64,000 nucleotides of DNA, taken from assembly GCA_024401695.1 (NCBI GenBank), contig JAKSKN010000006.1, positions 79,627 to 143,626 of the forward strand. Direction: 5' to 3'. A program made the translations under genes and the position numbers. Shown piece after piece: positions 25,199 to 32,581 of this stretch (the stretch's first letter is position 1; each line of letters starts with the position of its first letter). Below the pieces are notes generated by a model that made no database searches, had not been told where the DNA came from, and saw only the letters and a program-made list of their open reading frames with translations. This DNA comes from Bacteroidales bacterium (GTDB lineage Bacteria; Bacteroidota; Bacteroidia; Bacteroidales; UBA932).

Positions 25199-25849
25199 AT
25201 GACACACACGGCCCAGCTCATAATACTTGCAGTCACAAAGACAGGAGAGAAATCCCTCGTGCTGCACACATTGAGCAGCCAATGGGGCCGCAGGAGCTTC
25301 ATAGCCAGCGTCTCACGCAGTTCAGGGATGGCGTTGTACCTTCCTCTGAACATCCTGGACGCTGAAGTCACCGAAAACCCCAGGTCGGATCTCTGGCGCC
25401 TCCGCGGCGCATCTGCCTTCTCCCCTCTCGCCGGCATACGGAACGATGTACGGAAGAACGCGATCTGTATGTTTATGAGCGAAGTCCTCTACAGGACTAT
25501 CAAAGATGGGGCCAATGAGGACGGATTGTTCGAATGGTGCAAAAAAAGTATCCTGACACTGGATGCGCTTGAAAGCGATTTCGCGAATTTTCACCTGATG
25601 TTCCTGCTGGAACTGTGCAGCGTGCTTGGCTTCGCTCCTTCCGAACCCGGCCTGGCGCCTTTCGCCGGAGTGCACCTGCGGGAACTCTCGCGGCTGGTCT
25701 CCCTGCCTTACACGGAGGCTCTCATAATGCCCCTGTCGGGCGACAGCAGAGGAGAGATGGCCGAGATACTTCTGCAGTATCTCAGCCATCACACCGAATC
25801 CCGCATCGAGGTACGTTCCTTACGCGTCCTCCACGAGCTTTTCCGCTAG
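25199..25849 (+). CDS. recO: DNA repair protein RecO
   Basis: 216 residues. The N-terminal OB fold is recognisable (QLIILAVTKTGEKSLVLHTLSSQWGRRSFIAS, then NILDAEVTENPRSDLWRLRGA). The helical middle has LYRTIKDGANEDGLFEWC and FHLMFLLELCSVLGFAP, the pattern of RecO after the OB domain. It loads RecA onto SSB-coated DNA together with RecR. The zinc cysteines of some RecO proteins are absent. I start at ATG 25199 rather than an upstream TTG; a -7 element ends 6 nt before it. Confidence 0.88.
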   Translation: MTHTAQLIILAVTKTGEKSLVLHTLSSQWGRRSFIASVSRSSGMALYLPLNILDAEVTENPRSDLWRLRGASAFSPLAGIRNDVRKNAICMFMSEVLYRTIKDGANEDGLFEWCKKSILTLDALESDFANFHLMFLLELCSVLGFAPSEPGLAPFAGVHLRELSRLVSLPYTEALIMPLSGDSRGEMAEILLQYLSHHTESRIEVRSLRVLHELFR

Positions 25850-25857
25850 AGGGGCTC

Positions 25858-27183
25858 TTATAACGTATCCTGCTTCAATTTCTCAAGATAATCGTTGATC
25901 CGCTTCAGCTGGCGGGGGATGAAAATATGCTGAGGGCAGCGCTTTACGCACCGTCCGCAGGATATGCAATGGTCGGCCTGGCGGATGGTCGGAATTGCCT
26001 TGTCGTAGGCGGCCAGATATTTCCTGCGGGCACGGGCATAGTGCTCCTGCTCCTTGCTGGTCACGTAAGTCCCTGCATTCACCTCCCTGTTGTAGAATTT
26101 GAAGATACCGGGGATGTCTATGCCGTAAGGGCAAGGCATACAGTACTGACAGCCCGTGCACTCGATGATAGGGTACTTCATTATCTTCTCGCCTATGCCC
26201 CTTAGGAACTCCAGCTCCTCTTCCGTGCAAGGCTTGAAGTCACAGAACGTCCTGATATTGTCGGTAAGGTGCTCCATCTCGGACATACCGCTCAGGACCA
26301 CTGCGATCCTCGGATAGGAACCTACGAAACGGAAGCCCCAGGATGCAATGGACGCCTGCGGGTCACGTGACTTGAGCTCGTCCGAAATGGCTGCCGGGAC
26401 ATTGGAGAGACGTCCGCCGAGTATAGGTTCCATAATGATTATAGGTATCTCACGCTTGTCAAGCTCGTTGTAGAGGAACTCTGCATCACGGTTCCAGTCG
26501 ACGTAGTTCATCTGGATCTGGACGAAATCCCAATGATATTTCTCGTGCAGTTCCATCAGGCTCAGGAATCCGTCCCTGCTGCCGTGGAATGAGAAACCGA
26601 GATTACGGATATGCCCCTTGCTGCGCTCTTCGACATACATATCGATCAGCCCAGAGAAGCGGTTCTCAAAATCCTGTCTCGAGCTCAGGCCGTGCATCAG
26701 GTAGTAGTCAATGTAGTCGGTCCTGAAATTCTTGAAGGAATTCCTGAACATCTCACGTCCGGCTTTTTCGGCGGCCTCTCCGGACATTCCCTGGGTGGAG
26801 CATTTCGTTGCAATCTTATAGCTCTCACGCGGGAACGGCGCAAGTGCATTTGCGGTCAGAATCTCGCTCTGGCCTTCGAGATATGCGGGAGCCGTATCGA
26901 AATAGTTGATTCCGTGCTCCATAGCGATTGCAATCATAGTGTTCATCTTCTCCTGATTGAACACGTCGTTGCCATTCTCGTCCTTGTATGAATCAAGTCT
27001 CATTGACCCATAGCCCAGAAGTCCTATACCATCCAGATGCTGGGACACCTTGCCATAGGATGAAACATCGGCCGGCTGGCTCTGGTTGGAAACATATTCT
27101 TTTCCTGCTTTTGGTGTGCAGGCAGCAAGTCCGAGGGCCGCTGAGCCCATACCTGCTTTCTTGATGAAATCTCTTCTATTCAT
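25858..27183 (-). CDS. Tat-exported aldo/keto reductase with ferredoxin domain
   Basis: The N-terminus MNRRDFIKKAGMGSAALGLAAC is a twin-arginine signal with a lipobox-like Cys22. The AKR barrel covers about 45-315, with FDTAPAY (Asp96, Tyr101), KCST (Lys128) and LMHG (His164), so the catalytic tetrad is present. The C-terminus has two clusters, Cys342/345/348/351 and Cys406/409/412/416, able to hold two [4Fe-4S] centres. It may take electrons from a quinone-linked donor to reduce a carbonyl compound outside the cytoplasm. It overlaps by 8 nt the end of the NapH/NapG-like Fe-S membrane protein gene, its probable redox partner. Confidence 0.9.
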   Translation of the reverse strand: MNRRDFIKKAGMGSAALGLAACTPKAGKEYVSNQSQPADVSSYGKVSQHLDGIGLLGYGSMRLDSYKDENGNDVFNQEKMNTMIAIAMEHGINYFDTAPAYLEGQSEILTANALAPFPRESYKIATKCSTQGMSGEAAEKAGREMFRNSFKNFRTDYIDYYLMHGLSSRQDFENRFSGLIDMYVEERSKGHIRNLGFSFHGSRDGFLSLMELHEKYHWDFVQIQMNYVDWNRDAEFLYNELDKREIPIIIMEPILGGRLSNVPAAISDELKSRDPQASIASWGFRFVGSYPRIAVVLSGMSEMEHLTDNIRTFCDFKPCTEEELEFLRGIGEKIMKYPIIECTGCQYCMPCPYGIDIPGIFKFYNREVNAGTYVTSKEQEHYARARRKYLAAYDKAIPTIRQADHCISCGRCVKRCPQHIFIPRQLKRINDYLEKLKQDTL

Positions 27184-28678
27184 GGTGTACAGCGAGTCCG
27201 TTAACTGTTATTGCACTGATCGGGCGGCTTGGGCAGAGGAATTCACAGGCACCGCATCCGATACATATCTCTTCTGAAACTGCCGGGACCTTGCGGCCGC
27301 TTTCCTGATCGACCACCATACGGATGGCGCCGACAGGGCAGCGTGAGGCACAGTTTCCGCAGGAATCCTGACCCAGCGCCGAGACGCAGAGGTCAAGGTT
27401 GACGGTGGCACGGCCGATATGGGTGGCAAGTTTCTGCTCACGGGTCACCGGCTTGATGGCTCCGGACGGACAAATCTCCGAACAGAGCGTGCATTCCGGA
27501 CGGCAGAAACCGTTCTCATAGCCCATCTCCGGCTGAAGAAGGTGCTTGAGGTCTGTGGAAGGACGGAGCACGTGGTTCGGACAGTTGCTGACGCACAGCT
27601 GGCAGGCCGTGCAGCGGGAATAGAAGTCATCCACGCTCTCTGCGCCGAACGGGACCAGACGTTCCGTGCGTGCCGGATTGCTTTTCGGGACAATGTCAGC
27701 AAGTCCTCCGTCAAGATGCGCCTGCTGCGCCTTGGCGGAGATGGCCGCACCGCCGAGAAGGGCGGCGGTCATCACGAACTGCCTGCGGCCGGTGTCGGGA
27801 CATTCCTTTGCCGGGGCGTCGGCCTTCTTTGCCTCAGGTTTGCCGAAACCGAAGGAGATGGCTTTCTCCTTGCATCGTCCGATGCAGTCGAAGCAATCGA
27901 CGCAGCGGCTGTAGTCAACGGTATGGGCATCCATATCGATGCAGGATGACTTGCATCCGCGGCCGCACCTGCCGCACGCGGTGCATTTGCTTTCATCAAT
28001 CTTTATGTGCATCAGGGAGAAGTGCCCGCTGAAAAATCCAAGAAGGGTTCCCACAGGGCAGACGGTGTTGCAATATGCACGTCCCCACAGCCAGGCGCAC
28101 AGCGTGATGGCCACGAAGGTCACGGCTGCCACGACAAGAAGGGCCGGGGCCAGCGATTCACCGTTGCCGAGGCCGACTGCCGCACGGACCATCCTGCCAT
28201 AGGCGCTGTACGGCGCGATCATAGCCACAATGACCTGCAGGCCTGCTGCGATGGCAACGATGGTGAGCACGAGCACAGGATAGCGGACCCATTTGCGCTC
28301 CTTGCTGAATTCGAAGTGCTTGACTTCCCTCTTGATCGTCGAAGGCTTTTCCACGTTTTCGCCCGCCTTCCTGGCAGCGGCATAGCGGCGAAGCCTGCGT
28401 TCGTTGATCTTATGGAGAAGAAGGCCGCCCTGCCTGCGCATCCAGATGACGAAGTCCTGGAAAACACCCATAGGGCAGATGACAGAGCAATAGATCCGCC
28501 CGAGAAGGACGGTCAGGAGAAGAATGCCGGCGACAACGGCGAAGTTGAGTGCCAGGCAGGACGGGAGAAACTGCAATTTTGCCATCCATCCCCACCATTT
28601 GCCGCCGATTCCTGCAAGGAGCAATGTGATCCCCACAAAGAAAAGGACGGCCAGGACAATTCGGATTTTTCGTAACAT
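27176..28678 (-). CDS. NapH-NapG-like Fe-S membrane protein (fusion)
   Basis: 500 residues. Residues 1-230 are a NapH/RdxA-type membrane part with four or five helices and two CxxxCP motifs (GRIYCSVICPMG and GRAYCNTVCPVG). Two ferredoxin clusters follow (CTACGRCGRGC; CVDCFDCIGRC). An internal GRRQFVMTAALLGGAAISAKA stretch looks like a Tat signal in mid-protein, after which come four more ferredoxin-like clusters ending CIGCGACEFLCP, as in NapG. So it reads as NapH joined to NapG. It would pass electrons from menaquinol to a periplasmic acceptor, likely the aldo/keto reductase encoded just downstream. Confidence 0.88.
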   Translation of the reverse strand: MLRKIRIVLAVLFFVGITLLLAGIGGKWWGWMAKLQFLPSCLALNFAVVAGILLLTVLLGRIYCSVICPMGVFQDFVIWMRRQGGLLLHKINERRLRRYAAARKAGENVEKPSTIKREVKHFEFSKERKWVRYPVLVLTIVAIAAGLQVIVAMIAPYSAYGRMVRAAVGLGNGESLAPALLVVAAVTFVAITLCAWLWGRAYCNTVCPVGTLLGFFSGHFSLMHIKIDESKCTACGRCGRGCKSSCIDMDAHTVDYSRCVDCFDCIGRCKEKAISFGFGKPEAKKADAPAKECPDTGRRQFVMTAALLGGAAISAKAQQAHLDGGLADIVPKSNPARTERLVPFGAESVDDFYSRCTACQLCVSNCPNHVLRPSTDLKHLLQPEMGYENGFCRPECTLCSEICPSGAIKPVTREQKLATHIGRATVNLDLCVSALGQDSCGNCASRCPVGAIRMVVDQESGRKVPAVSEEICIGCGACEFLCPSRPISAITVNGLAVHHE

Positions 28679-28710
28679 ATTATCAGTTTGATTGACGGTT
28701 CTTATGACGG

Positions 28711-29652
28711 TTACCTGAATTTCTTGTCTTCTTCCAGCATTCCCAGGTATGAATTGTAGCGTTCCGCGCTGATCGCGCCTGCCTCAACGGCAGCCTTGAC
28801 GGCACAGCCGGGCTCGTGCGTGTGTGTGCAGGGGACGAAGCGGCAGTCGTCGGTGACACGGAGCATCTCGGGGAAGTACTTTCCTATCTCCTCCTTCTCC
28901 AGATCCACGAGGCCGAATCCCCTGAGACCCGGGGTATCGATGATGAATCCGCCGGAAGAAAGCCTGTACATCTCATACAGGGACGTCGTATGCTTGCCTT
29001 GCAGATGGGCTTCGGATATCCTGCCCACCTTCGGGTCAAGCGAAGGGTCAAGCGCGCGTATGATGCTGGACTTGCCCACCCCGGACTCTCCGGAGATAAG
29101 GTTCACCCTGCCGGCACAAAGCCGCCTCAGCTCATCGATGCCTTCGCCCGTGCGGGCGGAAGTCTCTATGACCCTGTATCCGGCGCCGGTGTAGATGCGC
29201 TTGAAGTCCTCAACCGCCTCGGGCGCCTCCGCCCTGTACATATCCACCTTGTTCAAGGCGATGATGACAGGTACCTTGTATACCTCGCAGGTTACCAGAA
29301 GCCTGTCGAGGAAAGGAAGTTTTATTTCAGGGAAATATATGCTGACGGCCAGCACCGCCTGGTCCACATTGGCCGCTATGACGTGCGCCTGGCGGCTCAG
29401 GTTCGTGGACTTCCGGATGAGGTAGTTCTCTCTCGGGAAGATCTCCGTGATCAAGGCAGGATTTGTCTCGGTTGCTTCAGAAGCGTCCATCTCATATCGG
29501 ACCCTGTCACCCACAGCGACGGGATTCGTGGCCGAACTGTGAGCAAGGCGCACTTTCCCGCGCAGCACTGCCGGGAAGAGGTTCCACTCGGGCAGTTCGC
29601 TCAGAAGATAATGGCTCCCCGCATTCTTGACAACTGTTGCAACTCCTGTCAT
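28711..29652 (-). CDS. rsgA: Ribosome small-subunit GTPase RsgA
   Basis: The N-terminal OB fold (about 1-75) is followed by a circularly permuted GTPase: G4 NKVD at 134-137 precedes G1 GESGVGKSS at 188-196, then a DTPGLRGF-type G3. The C-terminal zinc site is CRFVPCTHTHEPGC. RsgA helps late 30S maturation. It is 3 nt from the prenyl synthase gene upstream and 32 nt from the Fe-S protein gene downstream, all in one direction. Confidence 0.96.
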   Translation of the reverse strand: MTGVATVVKNAGSHYLLSELPEWNLFPAVLRGKVRLAHSSATNPVAVGDRVRYEMDASEATETNPALITEIFPRENYLIRKSTNLSRQAHVIAANVDQAVLAVSIYFPEIKLPFLDRLLVTCEVYKVPVIIALNKVDMYRAEAPEAVEDFKRIYTGAGYRVIETSARTGEGIDELRRLCAGRVNLISGESGVGKSSIIRALDPSLDPKVGRISEAHLQGKHTTSLYEMYRLSSGGFIIDTPGLRGFGLVDLEKEEIGKYFPEMLRVTDDCRFVPCTHTHEPGCAVKAAVEAGAISAERYNSYLGMLEEDKKFR

Positions 29653-29655
29653 CGG

Positions 29656-30636
29656 TTATTTAGCACGGCCGACAAGGGTGTCGGCGAATTCTTTCAATGC
29701 GGCGGTCTGGACTTTGCTGAGGCCGACTCCGGAAACCGCATCGAGAGCGCGGTCAGTGAAACGGACAATCTCGGCACGGGCATCGTCGGCCACGCCGAGT
29801 TCATCGTAAAGGCTCTTGACCTTTGCTATCTTCCGCGCCATTTCCTCCGGCGTTTCCGCCTTGGATTCAAAAGCTTTCAGGAACCCGTCCTTGTCGTCGG
29901 TCTTTTCGAGGGCCCGCACTGTCAGCCAGCTCTTCTTCGCGTTGATTATGTCGCCGCCGATAGGCTTGCCGAAAACCTTCTCGTCGCCATAGGCATCGAG
30001 GTAGTCGTCTGCAACCTGGAAAGCCATCCCGAGCTCATAGCCGTAATTGTAGATGGCCGCACATATCACCTCCGGCATATCTGCGACGATGGCACCGATC
30101 TTGGCGGAGCACGCAATGAGCACGGCCGTCTTGAGACCTATCATCTTGTTGTAATCAGCCATCGGGACAGATTCTTCAGCCTCGAAGTCCATATCATACT
30201 GCTGCCCCTCACAGACAGCAGCCGCTGTATCCGAGAACACCCGCATAACCTCGTTGTGACGCTTTGAAGGCGCTTTCGAAATGCGTTTGTATGCATCGAT
30301 GAGCATCACGTCACCGGAAAGGATGGCGTGGTCCTCGGACCACTTCTTCCAAACCGTAGGCATACCCCGGCGGAGCGGTGAACGGTCCATTATGTCGTCG
30401 TGGATAAGGGTGAAGGTGTGGAACACTTCCAGCGCGGCGCACGGTGACAGGATAGAGTCATCGATGGTGTCCTTGAAAAGGGAATAGGTGAGGAGGCACA
30501 CCTTCGGACGGATACGCTTGCCGCCTATCTCGATCATATATCTGAGCGGATCGTACAGCCCGCGCGGTTCTTTTTCAAACTCAATGTCCTCAAAGAGTTT
30601 TTCTATTATTTCGTTCAGTCGCTTTTTCTGGTACAT
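29656..30636 (-). CDS. Short-chain polyprenyl diphosphate synthase
   Basis: The first Asp-rich motif is DDIMD (80-84) followed by RSPLRRG, the second DDYLD. Phe75 is the fifth residue before the first motif; a bulky aromatic there usually limits the product to C15-C20, so farnesyl- or geranylgeranyl-diphosphate synthase is likely. The second synthase in this window (54273-55241) has Ala at that place, suggesting a division of labour. The start is 6 nt after a TATATTTG -7 element. rsgA follows after 3 nt. Confidence 0.9.
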   Translation of the reverse strand: MYQKKRLNEIIEKLFEDIEFEKEPRGLYDPLRYMIEIGGKRIRPKVCLLTYSLFKDTIDDSILSPCAALEVFHTFTLIHDDIMDRSPLRRGMPTVWKKWSEDHAILSGDVMLIDAYKRISKAPSKRHNEVMRVFSDTAAAVCEGQQYDMDFEAEESVPMADYNKMIGLKTAVLIACSAKIGAIVADMPEVICAAIYNYGYELGMAFQVADDYLDAYGDEKVFGKPIGGDIINAKKSWLTVRALEKTDDKDGFLKAFESKAETPEEMARKIAKVKSLYDELGVADDARAEIVRFTDRALDAVSGVGLSKVQTAALKEFADTLVGRAK

Positions 30637-30642
30637 ATTCTA

Positions 30643-30687
30643 CAAATATAGTAAAATTAAGCGTATCGTGCGGATTTTGTATCTTTG
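30643..30687. promoter_or_regulatory. Divergent promoters for the prenyl synthase and trhP
   Basis: CAAATATA (30643-30650; TATATTTG on the minus strand) and TATCTTTG (30680-30687, plus strand) are -7 elements 6 nt and 8 nt from the two ATGs. Both mRNAs should be leaderless or nearly so. Confidence 0.75.
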
Positions 30688-30695
30688 CATATCAT

Positions 30696-31952
30696 ATGGA
30701 AAAGAAAGATTTGGAAATAATGGCCCCGGCGGGCAACTTCGAATGTCTGCAGGCCGCGATACAGGGTGGGGCCGACTCTGTCTATTTCGGGGTGGGCCGG
30801 CTGAACATGCGCTCCCATTCGGCGAACAATTTCGGCCCTGAGGACCTTGCCGAGGTCACACGCATATGCCGCGAGGCCGGAGTGAAGAGCTACCTGACGC
30901 TGAACATAGTGCTGTACCAGAATGATCTCGAAGCGATGCGCGAAGCTCTGGACGCCGCAAAGGCCGCCGGTGTGGATGCGATCATCGCCTCGGATATGGC
31001 AGCCATACAATATTGCCGCCAGATCGGTCTGGAAGTACATATTTCCACACAACTCTCCATATCGAACGTCGAATCGCTGCGTTTCTACGCACAGTTCGCC
31101 GATGTCGTGGTGCTCGCCCGCGAGCTCACGCTCGACCAGGTCAAGGACATCCACGAGGTGATTGTCCGCGACAACATCTGCGGCCCTTCCGGCAAACCCG
31201 TCCGCATAGAGATGTTCGCCCACGGCGCCCTCTGTATGGCCATATCAGGCAAATGCTACCTGTCCCTCCACGCCTACGGCGCCTCCGCCAACAGGGGCGA
31301 ATGCTTTCAGGTATGCCGACGCGGCTATGAGGTGACCGACCTCGACACAGGCAGGCAGCTGCTGATTGACAACAAATACATTATGTCCCCGAAGGACCTC
31401 TGCACCATAGAATTCATGGACAGGATCATCGAGTCGGGCGTCAAGGTGTTCAAGATCGAAGGCCGCGCGCGCTCCGCGGAATATGTCAAGCGCTGCGCCC
31501 AGTGTTACCGCGAGGCGGCGGATGCCGTCTGTGACGGTACATACAGCCGCGAGATGGGCACCGCCCTCAAGGCCAGGCTTGCCGAGGTGTTCAACCGAGG
31601 CTTCTGGGACGGCTATTATATGGGCGCATACCTCGGCCAGTGGAGTGATGTCTATGGCTCGCAGTCAACACTCAAGAAGGTATATGTCGGCAAGGTGACC
31701 AACTGGTTCGACAGGATAGGAGTTGCTGAGATAACCGTCGAATCGGCCGCGCTTGAAGCCGGTGACAATGTAATGGCGGTCGGCGCGACCACAGGAGTCG
31801 TGGAATTCGCCGCCGACGACATCAGGGTGAATCTGAAGACCGTGCGGACCGCAGACAAGGGTGCCCGCTGCTCGGTGGCGGTCGACCCGTCCATCTGCCC
31901 TGACGGCAGACTCCGCCGCGGAGACAAGATCTATAAAATGGTTAAAGTATGA
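30696..31952 (+). CDS. U32-family protein, tRNA hydroxylation protein TrhP/YegQ-like
   Basis: The U32 signature is complete: MAPAGNFECLQAAIQGGADSVYFG at the start, then HISTQLSISN, EMFAHGALCMAISGKCYLS and RGECFQVCRRGY with its conserved cysteines. KYIMSPKDLC and FKIEGRARS follow, and a small C-terminal beta domain closes the protein. By homology to YegQ/TrhP it would take part in prephenate-dependent 5-hydroxyuridine formation at tRNA position 34. It is the first gene of trhP, rdgB and rnr, overlapping the next by ATGA. Confidence 0.9.
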   Translation: MEKKDLEIMAPAGNFECLQAAIQGGADSVYFGVGRLNMRSHSANNFGPEDLAEVTRICREAGVKSYLTLNIVLYQNDLEAMREALDAAKAAGVDAIIASDMAAIQYCRQIGLEVHISTQLSISNVESLRFYAQFADVVVLARELTLDQVKDIHEVIVRDNICGPSGKPVRIEMFAHGALCMAISGKCYLSLHAYGASANRGECFQVCRRGYEVTDLDTGRQLLIDNKYIMSPKDLCTIEFMDRIIESGVKVFKIEGRARSAEYVKRCAQCYREAADAVCDGTYSREMGTALKARLAEVFNRGFWDGYYMGAYLGQWSDVYGSQSTLKKVYVGKVTNWFDRIGVAEITVESAALEAGDNVMAVGATTGVVEFAADDIRVNLKTVRTADKGARCSVAVDPSICPDGRLRRGDKIYKMVKV

Positions 31953-32581
31953 AAATCGTATTCGCAACAGGCAATAAAGGCAAATTCAAGGAAGCTCAGG
32001 AAATCCTGGGACCGGGATATGAACTGCTGTGCCCCGCCGACCTTGGCATCACCGACGATATCGAGGAAAACGGAAATACATTGAAGGAGAATTCCATAAT
32101 CAAGGCACGCTACATCCACGAAAAGACGGGGCTCGACTGCTTCGCCGACGATACCGGGCTTGAGGTTGACGCACTGGGCGGACTTCCCGGGATACACGCA
32201 GCACGCTTCGCAGAGGTGATGGGTCACGCGGGCGCCTCCCACGACTTCCAGGCCAACCGTGATGTCCTTCTCGCGGAGCTGGCGAAACACCCCGGCGAGC
32301 CGCGTACAGCCCGTTTCCGCTGCGTCGTGACCCTGATTCTGGGTGGTGGTGAATATTATTTCGACGGATGCCTTGAAGGCCGGATTTCAGAGAAAGAATC
32401 AGGTACCCGCGGCTTCGGCTATGACCCGGTGTTCATCGCGGACGAATTTCCGGACAGGACCCTCGCCGAAATACGTATCGAGGACAAGGATGCGATATCA
32501 CACAGAGGCAAATCTCTCAGAGCTATGGCTGAATTTCTTCAAAATCAGTATATTTGTATAAATGAAGAGAGCAAAAAGTAA
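31949..32581 (+). CDS. rdgB: Non-canonical purine NTP pyrophosphatase (RdgB/HAM1)
   Basis: It opens MKIVFATGNKGKFKEAQEIL and has FADDTGLEVDAL, GIHAARF, GYDPVF and ISHRGKSLRAM, the full set of HAM1/RdgB motifs. It removes dITP, dXTP and similar nucleotides from the pool. At 210 residues it is slightly longer than average because of a C-terminal tail that overlaps the rnr start by 20 nt. The last 33 nt of the gene also contain the rnr promoter element. Confidence 0.95.
   Translation: MKIVFATGNKGKFKEAQEILGPGYELLCPADLGITDDIEENGNTLKENSIIKARYIHEKTGLDCFADDTGLEVDALGGLPGIHAARFAEVMGHAGASHDFQANRDVLLAELAKHPGEPRTARFRCVVTLILGGGEYYFDGCLEGRISEKESGTRGFGYDPVFIADEFPDRTLAEIRIEDKDAISHRGKSLRAMAEFLQNQYICINEESKK
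32549..32556 (+). promoter_or_regulatory. Internal -7 element for rnr inside rdgB
   Basis: TATATTTG lies within the end of the rdgB coding sequence, 5 nt before the rnr ATG at 32562. It would let RNase R be made from its own leaderless transcript as well as from the trhP-rdgB message. Confidence 0.6.

Noticed and set aside
28816-30267. A 483-codon plus-strand open frame
   Set aside because: It lies antisense to rsgA and the prenyl synthase gene, both clearly real, and has no recognisable motif or start context. It follows from codon composition.
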